From positions 62,001-126,000 of the forward strand of contig JAGYJX010000020.1 of NCBI GenBank assembly GCA_018401495.1: DNA of 64,000 bases, in the 5' to 3' direction. Source of the stretch: Rhodospirillaceae bacterium. GTDB taxonomy: Bacteria > Pseudomonadota > Alphaproteobacteria > Thalassobaculales > Thalassobaculaceae. The position numbers and the translations under genes were made by a program. Position 1 is the first letter of the stretch. Each line of letters starts with the position of its first letter. The notes below the pieces were generated by a model. It was given only the letters and a program-made list of their open reading frames with translations. It was not told where the DNA came from and searched no databases. Shown piece by piece: positions 1 through 8,962 of the stretch.

Positions 1-1146
1 CCGACCTCGCTGCCGATCTTGTTCTGGATGTCGGTGATCTGGGCCTGGATGTCCCGCATGCGGGGATGCTGCGGTCCGAAGGTCGATCCCATCTCGGCGT
101 ACTGCCGCTCGACCTCGGCCTGGCGTTGCTTGAGGGCCTGGATCAGCGGCGAGTTCACCACCTCCGGCAACGACTGGAACGGGGTCTCGCCCGCGCCGGA
201 CGCTCTCCGCCTGCGCCAAGCGCGCCTCGGTGGAGGCCCGCTCGGTCTGCGCGAGGATGAGCTGGGTGTTCAACTCGGTCACCTGCTGGGCGGTGACCTG
301 GTCGCTGCGGGTCTCGAACAACCCGTTCTGGCGCCGGTACTCCTCGGTCGCCCGCTCCGACGCCTCGACCTTCTCGCGCAGCTCGGCGATCCGTCCGTCG
401 AGCCATTCGGTGGCGGTGTCGGTCGCCTGGACCCGGCGGATCATCTGCTGCTCGATGTAGGTGTTCGCCACCGTGTTGGCGATGCGCGCCGCGGTGTCCG
501 GGTTCTCGGAGGTGGCGGCGATCGACAGCACGTGCGAACGCTGCAACGGTGTCACCGAAACGCTGCTCATCACCCGGCTGACCACGATCTGGTCGATCCG
601 CTTGTCGCGTTCCTCCTGGCTCCGAACCGGCGGTTCGGCCGTCGGTTCGAGCAGCCCGATACCTTGCAGCGCGCCGACGGCACTGGTCTTGACGAACGCC
701 TTGGCGTCGTTGATCGCCTGGCGCCAGGCCGGGGTGTCGCGCAGCGTCGGGTTGAACTCCGGGTCCTGGTCGAGGGCCAGTCGGTGTGCCACCTGGGCGG
801 CGATGCTCCGCGACTGCAACACGAAGCTCTGGCTCTGCACGACTTCCTGGTTCGCGGACATCTCCTGCAGGATGGTCGGCAGGCCGGTGACGTTCGCCCT
901 CTCGACGCCGATCAGGACCTGGGTTTCGGATTCGTACATGGGCGTGAGCGTCAGGCAGACCGCTATGGTGAGCAGCCCGCCGGCGGCCACCGACCCGGCG
1001 ATGGTCGTCCGGCGTCGCCAGAGCTTCCGGAACAGGTCCATGCCGTCGCCGCCTTCGGGCGGGGCGTAGAAGGACTCGATCCGGAAGTCGGCCGGCGACG
1101 TCGGCCGATACGGGAGTCGGGGCAGCGAGGGATCGTGAGGGCGCAT
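1..1146 (-). CDS. Polysaccharide chain-length determinant (Wzz/GumC type), partial, frameshifted
   Basis: Inner-membrane polysaccharide co-polymerase that sets chain length and works with the outer-membrane export lipoprotein encoded just upstream. The ATG at 1146 overlaps that gene's stop (TGATG). Residues 1-47 look cytosolic, about 48-66 form a membrane segment (GSVAAGGLLTIAVCL), and a Wzz domain and long coiled coil follow. Near 195 the frame must change by one base: upstream it reads RLAQAES, while the sister frame downstream reads SPLIQALKQRQAEVE and FGPQHPRMRDI, which are typical of this family. The gene runs off the left edge, so whether it has a C-terminal tyrosine-kinase domain cannot be judged. 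Confidence 0.85.
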   Translation of the reverse strand, partial: MRPHDPSLPRLPYRPTSPADFRIESFYAPPEGGDGMDLFRKLWRRRTTIAGSVAAGGLLTIAVCLTLTPMYESETQVLIGVERANVTGLPTILQEMSANQEVVQSQSFVLQSRSIAAQVAHRLALDQDPEFNPTLRDTPAWRQAINDAKAFVKTSAVGALQGIGLLEPTAEPPVRSQEERDKRIDQIVVSRVMSSVSVTPLQRSHVLSIAATSENPDTAARIANTVANTYIEQQMIRRVQATDTATEWLDGRIAELREKVEASERATEEYRRQNGLFETRSDQVTAQQVTELNTQLILAQTERASTEARLAQAESVRRGRDPVPVVAGGGELAADPGPQATPGRGRAAVRRDGIDLRTAASPHAGHPGPDHRHPEQDRQRGR

Positions 1147-1731
1147 CAGAAGTACCGTTCCCGGACCGTCACGACATCTCCCGGCTGCACCGGGGAGTTG
1201 ACGTCGACGAGCCGCTTGGCGCGGTCGGGGTCCGTGTTGCGGGTGATGAAGAACTGGTCGTCACGGGCGCGGTAGGTGAAGCCGCCGGCCAGCGCCACCG
1301 CGTTCATGACGACCATGCCGTCGACATACGGGTAGCTGCCGGGATTCTGGACCTCGCCGACGATGTAGAACGGCCGGTAGGACAGCACCTGGATGTTGAC
1401 CTTGGGGTCGTTCAGGTATTTCGGCGACAGCTCCGAGGTGATGGCGGCCGCGAGTTCGTCCGCGGTCGAGCCTCCGGCCGGCACCTTGCCGATCAGCGGC
1501 ATCGAGATGTTGCCGCCGCCGTCGACGACGCGCTCGCCGGTCAACTCGTCCTGGCCGAACACGGTCGACCAACACCCGGTCGCCGTTGCCGAGTTGGTAG
1601 GCCGTCTGCTGGATCGGGATGTCGGGCAAGGCGTTGGAGCTGCCGGCACAGCCTGAGAGCAGGCCGACGGCGAGAATGGTACCGGCCAGCAGGGCCTTTC
1701 GTACCGTGGGCAGGACAGTGTCTTTTACCAT
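1146..1731 (-). CDS. Polysaccharide export outer-membrane lipoprotein (Wza/KpsD family), frameshifted
   Basis: Outer-membrane auxiliary protein for exopolysaccharide export. It has an N-terminal lipoprotein signal ending in LLSGC, then a Poly_export domain (STADELAAAITSELSPKYL, NIQVLSYRPFYIVGEV) and an SLBB-like C-terminus (NPGSYPYVDGMVVMNAVALA). At about 190 residues it has the short form usual in alphaproteobacterial EPS loci. The start at 1731 is preferred over the in-frame ATG at 1740 because AAGGGAG then lies about 9 bases upstream. One base appears extra near 1567: the frame reads LGNGDRVLV before it and TVFGQDELTGERV after. The stop overlaps the next gene's ATG, so the two are probably translationally coupled. 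Confidence 0.88.
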
Positions 1732-1751
1732 CGTCGTCATCTCCCTTTTGG

Positions 1752-2813
1752 TTATGACGTGAGCCCGAGTGCGTCGGCAGGCGCTCGTTCCGTCGAAGAC
1801 CGTCGATTGGCCAGGGTTGTTCCCGCGCCGTTGAGGGCGTGCCGGCTGGCGAGCCAGCGCCAGGCGTGGGACAGCTGGGTGTCGAGGCTGTGGTAACGCG
1901 GGCGCCAGCCCAGGACCGCGCGGGCGTGGCTGGCGTCGGCGACCAGGGTCGCCGGATCGCCTTCCCGCGCCGCTTCGACGCGTGCCCGGATCGGCCGGCT
2001 GGTCACCCGGCGCGCCGCCTCGATGACCTGCCGGACCGAGAATCCCTCGCCGTTGCCGAGATTGAAGGCGTGGGCGCCGGTCCGGTCGGCCAGCCAACGC
2101 AGCGCCCGCACATGGGCGTCGGCCAGGTCGGCGACGTGGACGTAGTCGCGCACGCAGGTGCCGTCGGCGGTCGCGTAGCGGTCGCCGAACACCACCACCT
2201 CGGGGCGCAGGCCGGCCGCCGTCTCCAGGACGATCGGGATGAGATGGGTCTCGGGGTCGTGCGCCTCGCCGATCTCGCCGTCGGGATCGGCGCCGGCGGC
2301 GTTGAAGTAGCGCAGGGCGGCCGTCCGGATGCCGTGGGCGTGCGCGAAGTCCGCGAGCACCCGCTCGGCCATCATCTTGCTGGCACCGTAGGGGTTGATC
2401 GGCTCCTGCGGGTGGCCCTCGTCGATCGGGGCGTAGCGAGGCGTTCCGTACACCGCGGCCGTCGACGAGAAGACCAGGCGGTCGACCCCGCCCCGGCGCA
2501 TCGCGGCGAGCAGCGACAGCAGCCCGGACACGTTGTTGTCGTAGTACTTGCCCGGGTCGTCGACCGACTCGCCGGCGGCGATGTGGGCGGCGAAGTGCAT
2601 CACGGCGGCCGGCCGGTGGGCGGCGATCACCGCGTCCAGCCGATCGCCGTCGCTCAGCTCGCCGAGCTCGAGCGGCCCCCATCGCACCGCCCAGCGGTGG
2701 CCCTGGATGAGATTGTCATAGGCCACCGGGCGGAAGCCGGCCTTTGCCAACGCCTTGCAGACGTGGCTGCCGATGTAGCCCGCGCCGCCGGTGACCAGGA
2801 TGGTCTGCGCCAT
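1752..2813 (-). CDS. galE: UDP-glucose 4-epimerase
   Basis: Interconverts UDP-glucose and UDP-galactose and so supplies galactose for the polysaccharide exported by the downstream genes. The 353 residues carry the NAD-binding Rossmann motif GGAGYIGSH at the N-terminus, the catalytic Ser-Tyr-Lys set (FSSTAAVYG, then NPYGASK near residue 150), and the family's C-terminal substrate domain (NLGNGEGFSVRQVIEA). It starts 3 bases after manC ends and stops 20 bases before the export lipoprotein, so it is inside the manC-galE-export operon. It could be an epimerase for a related sugar, but GalE is the closest family. Confidence 0.92.
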   Translation of the reverse strand: MAQTILVTGGAGYIGSHVCKALAKAGFRPVAYDNLIQGHRWAVRWGPLELGELSDGDRLDAVIAAHRPAAVMHFAAHIAAGESVDDPGKYYDNNVSGLLSLLAAMRRGGVDRLVFSSTAAVYGTPRYAPIDEGHPQEPINPYGASKMMAERVLADFAHAHGIRTAALRYFNAAGADPDGEIGEAHDPETHLIPIVLETAAGLRPEVVVFGDRYATADGTCVRDYVHVADLADAHVRALRWLADRTGAHAFNLGNGEGFSVRQVIEAARRVTSRPIRARVEAAREGDPATLVADASHARAVLGWRPRYHSLDTQLSHAWRWLASRHALNGAGTTLANRRSSTERAPADALGLTS

Positions 2814-2816
2814 CGC

Positions 2817-4298
2817 TCAGCTCCGACCGTAGCTGTCTTCGAAGCGGACGATGTCGTCTTCGCCGAGGTACGAGCCGGACTGCACCTCGATCAGATGCAG
2901 CGGGACGATCCCGGGATTCGCCAAGCGGTGCGTGGCGCCCTGCGGGATGTAGGTCGACTGGTTCTCGTGGAGCAGGTGCTCTTCGCCGTTGCAGTGGATC
3001 CGCGCGGTGCCGCGCACCACGATCCAGTGCTCGGCCCGGTGGTGGTGCATCTGCAGGCTGAGCTCGGCACCCGGATTGACCACGATCCGCTTCACCTGGA
3101 AGCGGTCGCCGGAGTCCACCGACTGATAGGTTCCCCAGGGACGGTAGACCGTGGAATGGTGCAGCACCTCCTGCCGGTTGCCACGGCCGAGGCGCTCGAC
3201 GATCTGTCCCACGCGCGACGCGGCGTCCGACCTGGCGACCAGCACCACGTCGTCGGTCACGACGACCGTCAGGTCCTCGATGCCGATCGCCGCGACCAGC
3301 CGGCCGTCGGCCATGATGTGGCAGTTGCGGACCTCGTCGATCTCGACGTCGCCCTGCAGGACGTTGCCATCGGCGTCGGTCGGGCGGATCTCGTGCAGCG
3401 CCTCGTGCAGCGACTGCCAGGAGCCGACGTCGCGCCAGCCCATCTCGACCGGGCAGACCGCCACGCGGTCGCTCAGTTCCATGACCGCCTTGTCGACCGA
3501 GATGCTCTGGGCGCCGTGGAAGGCGGCGGAGTCGAGGCGGAAGAAATCGAGGTCGGAGCGGCCGTCGGCGAGCGACTTCTCGCAGGCGTCGAACAGCGCC
3601 GGCTGCAGACGACGCACCTCGTCGAGGAACGGACCGACCGGCAGCAGGAACATCCCGCTGTTCCAGAAGTAGCGCCCGCTCTTGGCGAAACGCTCGGCGG
3701 TCTCGGCATCCGGCTTCTCGACGAAGCTCCGCACGCCGAGCGCGCCGTCGGTCCCCGCGATCGCGCCGCCGCCCTCGATGTAGCCGTAGCCGGTCTCGGC
3801 GCGCGTCGGCGTGACACCGAACGTCACCAGGTACCCGCTGGCCGCCGCCGAAGCGGCGCGGTCGACCGCCGCCCGGAACGCGGCGAGATCGGCGACATGG
3901 TGATCGGACGGCTGCGCCAGCATGATCGCGCCCGGGTCCTCCTCGGCGAGCAGCAGGGCGGCCACCACCAGGGCCGCAGCGGTGTTGCGTCCGACCGGCT
4001 CGAGAACGATCCGGTGCGGGGTGACGCCGGCCTCCTTGAGCTGCTCGGCCACCAGGAAGCGCTGCTCCTGGTGGCAGATGACGATCGGCGCCAGCGAACC
4101 CGACAGCTCGCGGGTTCGCAGGGCCGTGTCCTGCAGCATGCTGCGGTCCGTGAGCAGGGCCAGGAGCTGCTTGGGGTAGTGCTTCCGCGACAGTGGCCAC
4201 AGTCGCGTTCCCGCCCCGCCGGACAAAAGAACGGGCCTGATCCGCAAATCCTGATTGACGGAGGCAGTGGTCTTGGCGCTCGATTGTATGTCGTTCAT
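2817..4298 (-). CDS. manC: Mannose-1-phosphate guanylyltransferase / mannose-6-phosphate isomerase
   Basis: Makes GDP-mannose for polysaccharide synthesis. The N-terminal nucleotidyltransferase half has the signature LLSGGAGTRLWPLSR near residue 25. The C-terminal half is a cupin-type phosphomannose isomerase with metal-site motifs QMHHHRAEHW and a following RGTARIHCN. At 493 residues it is normal for the bifunctional ManC/AlgA/CpsB family. The ATG at 4298 is preferred to a TTG ten codons upstream, because AGGGG lies about 10 bases before it. It is the first gene of the EPS operon, and a perfect 11-bp inverted repeat lies about 70 bases upstream of its start. Confidence 0.93.
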   Translation of the reverse strand: MNDIQSSAKTTASVNQDLRIRPVLLSGGAGTRLWPLSRKHYPKQLLALLTDRSMLQDTALRTRELSGSLAPIVICHQEQRFLVAEQLKEAGVTPHRIVLEPVGRNTAAALVVAALLLAEEDPGAIMLAQPSDHHVADLAAFRAAVDRAASAAASGYLVTFGVTPTRAETGYGYIEGGGAIAGTDGALGVRSFVEKPDAETAERFAKSGRYFWNSGMFLLPVGPFLDEVRRLQPALFDACEKSLADGRSDLDFFRLDSAAFHGAQSISVDKAVMELSDRVAVCPVEMGWRDVGSWQSLHEALHEIRPTDADGNVLQGDVEIDEVRNCHIMADGRLVAAIGIEDLTVVVTDDVVLVARSDAASRVGQIVERLGRGNRQEVLHHSTVYRPWGTYQSVDSGDRFQVKRIVVNPGAELSLQMHHHRAEHWIVVRGTARIHCNGEEHLLHENQSTYIPQGATHRLANPGIVPLHLIEVQSGSYLGEDDIVRFEDSYGRS

Positions 4299-4364
4299 GG
4301 AGAACTGACCCCTAAATCTAGGTCGCAATGCGACTGTCGGCTCACCGGCGGTGAGCAGATCGCC

Positions 4365-4390
4365 GTCAGCCAGTTTTTTAACTGGCTGAC
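4365..4390. promoter_or_regulatory. Perfect 11-bp inverted repeat upstream of manC
   Basis: GTCAGCCAGTT (4365-4375) and AACTGGCTGAC (4380-4390) are exact reverse complements around a TTTT centre. It sits between the end of the response regulator and the start of manC. Neither strand has a U-run after the stem, so an operator for the EPS operon is at least as likely as a terminator. A looser pair, CTAAATC (4312-4318) and GATTTAG (4401-4407), flanks it. Confidence 0.55.
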
Positions 4391-4440
4391 GTCTATCCGT
4401 GATTTAGATTAGGCAGGAAATCGGCAAATAATTACAGTGA

Positions 4441-5560
4441 TCAGGCGGTGTCATCCCGGCCGGACCCTGTGATCGTGCTGTGGCCCGTCATGGCGGCCAC
4501 CTTCTGGCGCTCGCCAGCCGTGGTGACCACGGTTCGAGGGGCCAGCGTCGGCAGGGCCTGTCCCAGGCGCATCACGGTCTCATCATCGGGCCCGCGCCGG
4601 CGACGCCAGGTGGCGACCGACCGGACGAAGGGCAGTTGCGAGATCGCGTCGACCACCTTGTTGGGGGCCTGCACCCCGCCAGGCCCATGCCCACCGGACG
4701 CCGGGGGGCGCGGCTGGTTCTGGCCGTTCATGCCCGCGCGTTGCTCGGTGACGGCGGGAGCGGCCTCTTCCGCCGGTCGCCAGCGATAGCCGAAGCCCGG
4801 ATAGTTCTCGATTTCCTCGAAATGGTCGTCGACTTCGCGGAATTTCTGGCGGATCCGCTTGATCATCGAGCGGACGTTGGTGCGGAATCCGTCGGACCCT
4901 TCGCCGGCGATGAAGCCGCGGCCGTGCACCACGTCATAGATCGCCCGATAGGACACGTCCTCGCCGGCCCGGCTGGCCAGCAGCTGGACCGACCCGGAAT
5001 TCCGTCGTGGTGAGCGGCACCGCCTGGCTGTCCCAATAGGCGCGGTTGATCCGGAAATGGATGTCGAGCGGCCCGAGCCGCAGGATGTCCATCCACGCCC
5101 CCGCGTCCGGGACGGAGTTGCGGCCGTGCCCGACGAGGATGCGGATCCGGCGGGCCAGGACCGCGGCGCTGCGGGACTTGTCGAGGAAGTCGACGGCGCC
5201 GCAGTCGAGGGCGGTTGCCTCGTTGCGTTCCGTGGTGAAGGCCGTGAGGAACACCACCGGTACATCGATCCCCGCCGCCTTGATCTCCTGCATGACCTCG
5301 ATCCCGGACATGCCTGGCATGCGCCAGTCGAGAAGAATCAGGTCAAAGTCCGAACGGTCGTGCAGAAGGGCCAGGCAAGCCCTGCCGTTCTGGCATTCGG
5401 TGACGTTGAATTCTTCGTCGACGAGGTTCATCGCGAGCGACTCGCGGAACAACTCGTCGTCGTCCACGAGAAGGATTCGAATCCGGGGCGAGTCGTTGAA
5501 CTCCGCTCCTTGTCCGAGGGTGTGAGCGTTCTCGGGGTCCGGCTGGTTCGGCGAGGTCAT
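4441..5560 (-). CDS. Response regulator, ChvI-like winged-helix type, frameshifted
   Basis: A two-component DNA-binding regulator. The N-terminal receiver has ILLVDDDELF, the phospho-acceptor Asp in LILLDWRMPGM, the Thr of VVFLTAF and the Lys of DFLDKS. The C-terminal winged helix (FRTNVRSMIKRIRQKFREVD ... GFGYRW) resembles ChvI. One base must be skipped near 4995, between LTTTEFR and VQLLASRAGEDVSYR. An extra ~90 residues follow the DNA-binding domain and match nothing I recognise. The start is ATG 5560 with GGGAGGG about 6 bases upstream, and it overlaps the stop of a 51-codon ORF. No histidine kinase is adjacent, and its nearness to the EPS operon suggests, without proof, that it controls it. 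Confidence 0.85.
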
Positions 5561-5712
5561 GCGAGGCCCTCCCTTCTGGCGGTCTCGGTGAGATGGCTGT
5601 CGGCGGATCGGCTTCCGGCTCGACGAGCGGCGAAAGCGCCTCCGGTTGATCGGGTGGCCGCGAGCCCTTGCTGTGGACGCTGGCCAATTCGATTTGCGCG
5701 TGCGTCGGTCAT
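5557..5712 (-). CDS. Small basic hypothetical protein (51 aa) coupled to the response regulator
   Basis: I do not recognise this product. It is listed because of its signals: ATG at 5712 with a near-perfect AGGAGGGG Shine-Dalgarno 6-7 bases upstream, and a TGA stop that overlaps the response regulator's ATG (ATGA). It is rich in Arg and Ala (starts MTDARANRIGQRP, ends ETARREGLA), with no membrane segment or cysteine. It could be a real microprotein or only a leader ORF that loads ribosomes for the regulator. Confidence 0.45.
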   Translation of the reverse strand: MTDARANRIGQRPQQGLAATRSTGGAFAARRAGSRSADSHLTETARREGLA

Positions 5713-5841
5713 GGCCACCCCTCCTGTCGGGCCACCCCACTCAGGAGGCGTCCATCGTTTCCGGTGCGACGGTCTTTCCGTCCTTGAGCGCCGACAGCGA
5801 CCGTCGCGCGCCCATCGGATGCGACGCATGCGCCAGTGCGC

Positions 5842-6945
5842 CTATGGTCTTCCGGTTTCACCGCGCGCCCCCTCAGTCTCAGCGCTGCGGCTCGCGAGTT
5901 CAGCGACCAGGGTCGGTTCGATCCGACCCGTCTGCGGCAGGCCAGCCGCCTGTTGGAAGTCCCGCACTGCCTGACGGGTCAGCGGACCGACTTGGCCATC
6001 AACGCCTCCGGTGTAGTAGCCGAGCCGGGCCAACTCGCGCTGGACGTCCCGTACGCTCCACGACCCCGACTGTGGATCGCTTCCGGAAACCCTAGGCTCA
6101 GGGGCCGGTTCCATGGCGGCCGAGGTGACGGTCGGCAGGATCGGAACCAGCGAGGGGGCGGCCGAAGGATCGGCTGGCGCCGTGGTTGCGGGCACCGGCG
6201 GGGTGGCCGGATCGCGCGGCGACACGGCGATCGACGGCGGTGCCGGCGGGGCGGCGACGGCGCGATCGGCTCCGGTCTCGGGATGCGGGACGGGCTCGAT
6301 GGACGGCGACAACGCCAGGGTCGGGGGGGCCGCCTCGCGGCTCGGCTCGGCCGACGCAAACGACCGGATCGTCTCGACTGCGCGCTGGTACTGCTGTCCG
6401 ATCAGGGAGTCGCCGTCCCACCGGCCGGCAAGCCAACCGGCGCCGACCCCGACCACGATCAGCGCCACCGCGGCGGCTGCCCATTTGGCCTTCGGGCTGC
6501 GCTTCAAGCTGGCGGTCGTGGCGAACACCTTGGCGAACCCGGGAGCCGTCGATGGGCGACGGAAGCGGCTCGCCCCTGGCCGACCGGTCCGGGTGCTGTC
6601 CCGTTCCCGCGGGTCTTCCCGCGGCAGGCCGGCCGTCTGGCTGATGCGTTCGAAGTCAGCGTCGTCCCATTGCGTATCCTCGGCTCCCGGCTTGTTGGCG
6701 GCGCGTCGGCGGCCACCCTCGGAGACCGCATCCTGGTTCGATGTCAGGTCGGTGTCCCGTCTCGTTGACGCGTCCCTCAGCGTCCTCGCGGTAGCATCCA
6801 GCCCGGCGCTTTTTCCGATAAGGGATGCGCCGCAATGCCGGCATGCCACGGCACCGGGCATCACGACCTCGTCGCAGGACCAGCATCGTCTCGTGCCCTC
6901 GGGGCCCAAGCCACCGGATCCAAGTGTTGGTCCGCCCATTAGCAT
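5842..6945 (-). CDS. Zinc-ribbon / single-TM / peptidoglycan-binding protein
   Basis: A 367-residue envelope protein with an unusual layout. The N-terminus has two CxxC pairs (CWSC near residue 21 and CRHC near 36) forming a zinc ribbon. A charged cytosolic stretch follows, then one membrane helix (WAAAAVALIVVGVGAGWLAG, about residues 155-174), a long Pro/Ala linker, and a C-terminal PG_binding_1 domain (SVRDVQRELARLGYYTGGVD, then GPLTRQAVRDFQQAAGL). Inferred topology: ribbon in the cytosol, peptidoglycan-binding end in the periplasm. The start at 6945 has AGAGG 9 bases upstream. It reads toward the 51-aa ORF and the response regulator and may share their transcript. No enzyme domain is visible. 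Confidence 0.75.
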   Translation of the reverse strand: MLMGGPTLGSGGLGPEGTRRCWSCDEVVMPGAVACRHCGASLIGKSAGLDATARTLRDASTRRDTDLTSNQDAVSEGGRRRAANKPGAEDTQWDDADFERISQTAGLPREDPRERDSTRTGRPGASRFRRPSTAPGFAKVFATTASLKRSPKAKWAAAAVALIVVGVGAGWLAGRWDGDSLIGQQYQRAVETIRSFASAEPSREAAPPTLALSPSIEPVPHPETGADRAVAAPPAPPSIAVSPRDPATPPVPATTAPADPSAAPSLVPILPTVTSAAMEPAPEPRVSGSDPQSGSWSVRDVQRELARLGYYTGGVDGQVGPLTRQAVRDFQQAAGLPQTGRIEPTLVAELASRSAETEGARGETGRP

Positions 6946-7349
6946 CGGCCGCTACCTCTGGAAGTTTCAGTCTGTGAGCGCCTTCGCAGCGTTCCCTTCG
7001 GTCCGTCCGAGCACCGGCAGAGACCGTTCGGGAGCCATCCTCATTCCAACGCCCAACCCGCCGGGTCGTTCACCAGAGGTCGCCCCTCCCTGCCGTCCAC
7101 TCTTGTCGGTGGGTGGCCTATGTGTGCCATCTGCCGGTGCCGCTTCGTTTGTCCCGGCTCGCTTGCGATCACGAGGGAACACGCGGCCTTCGAGATAATT
7201 ATGATTAAGCAATCGTTAAGATGGTTGTGTTCAAGCCGTGATCTTCTGTAATCCCTATGGGTCAAAACGGGGCGTCAGAGCGCTCAAACGCGGTTGCAGC
7301 ACCCGCTTAGACATCAAAAATCAACAGAAATTCCACGGGCTGAGCGATC
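6946..7349. other. 404-base region without a convincing gene
   Basis: No ORF here has a good start, ribosome site or recognisable product. The stretch 7190-7330 is clearly richer in A/T than its surroundings (for example AATTATGATTAAGCAATCG) and probably holds the promoter of the zinc-ribbon gene, which reads leftward from 6945. I could not fix a -35/-10 pair. Confidence 0.5.
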
Positions 7350-8183
7350 TCACCCGGAGGACTGATCGGCAGGGCGGTAAACGTTCGGCCACAGGGACAA
7401 CAGCATCTCCGGTGTGACCGTCGGGGGGGTGCTCGTCATCCAGCGGTGGATGAACACCCCCATGTTGCGGGCGTGGAAATCGCCGAAGGCGCCGCGCAAC
7501 GCTTCCTTCTTCTGGCGCACAAGCTTCTGCTTCGGGCCCAGATACGAGTGAACGTGGTCGACCGCGATCCAGGCGAGCCGATATCCGGCGTGCACGTACC
7601 GTCGGCAGAGGTCGGTGTCCTCGAAATAGGCCGGCGTGAAGGTGTTGTCGAACAACCCGAACCGCTCGACCGCGCTGGATCGCACGATCGCCACCGACCC
7701 CTGGATGCTGTAAATCCGCTCGGGATGCCGGTCGGCTGTCAGGCAGGTCTCCAGCAACACGCCGGGGTCGTCGCACTTCTGCCAGGCCACCGGGCCGCCG
7801 ATTGCGATGGCCTCGTCCTGCATGCCTTCGACCAGCCGGTCGAGCCAGCCGGGGCGGCCGAACAGGACATCCTGGTTCAGCACCACGAAATAGTCGAACG
7901 GCCGCTGGCGGTGCACGAGATCGAAGACGTGGTTGTGTCCGCGCGCAAACCCGATGTTCCGCTCCAGGAACGTGGCTGTTCGCGATGAACCGGCAGCCAC
8001 GAAGGCGCGCACCAGGTCACGGGTTTCCCCGGCACTGCCCTGATCGAGGATGTGGATGTGAATGTCGAGGTCACCCGTGATCGACGGCGGCAGCGCGTCG
8101 AGGTTGTCGAGCAGGTTCGACAGGTAGCGTGGCGAGTCCCAGGACAGGATGCTGACCAGCACCGAGGTCTTGGCGCCCGTCAT
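7350..8183 (-). CDS. Glycosyltransferase, family 2 type
   Basis: Probably adds a sugar to a surface glycan. The 277 residues start with SVLVSILSWDSPRYL and have the GT-A features of the rhamnosyltransferase-like branch: RNIGFARGHNHVFD, the metal-binding FVVLNQDVLF, and the acceptor-region FTPAYFEDTDLCRRYVHAGY. There is no membrane segment. ATG 8183 overlaps the stop of the upstream methyltransferase (ATGA), so the two form a unit. The donor and acceptor cannot be read from the sequence. Confidence 0.85.
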   Translation of the reverse strand: MTGAKTSVLVSILSWDSPRYLSNLLDNLDALPPSITGDLDIHIHILDQGSAGETRDLVRAFVAAGSSRTATFLERNIGFARGHNHVFDLVHRQRPFDYFVVLNQDVLFGRPGWLDRLVEGMQDEAIAIGGPVAWQKCDDPGVLLETCLTADRHPERIYSIQGSVAIVRSSAVERFGLFDNTFTPAYFEDTDLCRRYVHAGYRLAWIAVDHVHSYLGPKQKLVRQKKEALRGAFGDFHARNMGVFIHRWMTSTPPTVTPEMLLSLWPNVYRPADQSSG

Positions 8184-8878
8184 CCGTCGGCGCGCTCCCG
8201 CCGCGCCCGAACCACGTATTGGTAGGCCTGGAAGCGCCGCCGGTCGAACGCCAGACCGAAGGTGCCGCACAGCCGCTCCAGCTCCTCCAGGAAGGCGTCG
8301 TGACGGTCCCAGTGCGGGATCAGCGGAGCCCCGGGGCGCGGGATCAGCGGGTCGGCGAATTCCAGGACGCAACCGCAGCCACGGAAGAAGTCGACAATTG
8401 TGGAGAGAGTGAAGAAGCGCAGGTGCGTGCGGTCGAACAGCCCTTCGTCGCGGTAGTCCCAGCGCCCGCCGATCAGCGACAGGATGGCGCTCCAGTGCTG
8501 GATGTTCGGCAGGCTGGCGCACACCACGCCGCCCGGCTTCAGGAGCCGGAGGTGCCGCGTCAGCGTCGCCGCCGGGTCGCGGAAGTGTTCCAGGGTGTCG
8601 GCGTAGACCAGGGCGTCGAACGGCGCTCCCGGCAGGCTGTCGTCGCCGAGCGCCTCGGCGTCGCCGGTCTCGACATGGTCGAGAGACCGGACGGCCAGCG
8701 CCGCCGCTTCGGCGTCCAGCTCGATCCCGGTCCAGCGCGAGCCCGGGTGGCGATCCTTGTAGGCCCGGCCCAGTTCGCCGGCGGCGCAGCCGACATCGAG
8801 CACCGAGCCCAGCCCGGGCGGCAGGATGTTCAGCAACGGCCGGTTCAGCCGCCTGTAGTACGCACCCGCCTCGTCCAT
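8180..8878 (-). CDS. Class I SAM-dependent methyltransferase
   Basis: A 232-residue methyltransferase. Motif I is VLDVGCAAGELG near residue 26, the acidic residue after strand 2 is in GIELD, and motif II/III is DALVYADTLEHFRD followed by LLKPGGVVCASLPNIQHW. The LEHF / SLPNIQHW pattern is common in methyltransferases next to glycosyltransferases in surface-polysaccharide loci, in line with the overlapping glycosyltransferase downstream. The substrate is unknown. Confidence 0.83.
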   Translation of the reverse strand: MDEAGAYYRRLNRPLLNILPPGLGSVLDVGCAAGELGRAYKDRHPGSRWTGIELDAEAAALAVRSLDHVETGDAEALGDDSLPGAPFDALVYADTLEHFRDPAATLTRHLRLLKPGGVVCASLPNIQHWSAILSLIGGRWDYRDEGLFDRTHLRFFTLSTIVDFFRGCGCVLEFADPLIPRPGAPLIPHWDRHDAFLEELERLCGTFGLAFDRRRFQAYQYVVRARRERADG

Positions 8879-8962
8879 GTGCCCGACGGCCCCGCGGCTC
8901 GAAAGGCCGGCATCCTAATGGAGCGCGGGCCGCCCGGCCACACGCGCGAGCGGCGCCGCCGC

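Noticed and set aside
4365..4390. Palindrome before manC as a rho-independent terminator
   Set aside because: There is no U-run after the stem on either strand; kept as a regulatory candidate.
1839..4412. Very long plus-strand frame (857 codons) over galE and manC
   Set aside because: It is the antisense shadow of two well-matched genes in high-GC DNA, and its product has no family features.
6967..7212. 81-codon minus-strand frame in the long intergenic region
   Set aside because: It starts at a TTG with no ribosome site, and its product is Gly/Arg-rich with no match.
7190..7330. A/T-rich patch as transferred DNA
   Set aside because: It is only about 140 bases, with no gene, repeat or attachment site; a promoter region explains it.
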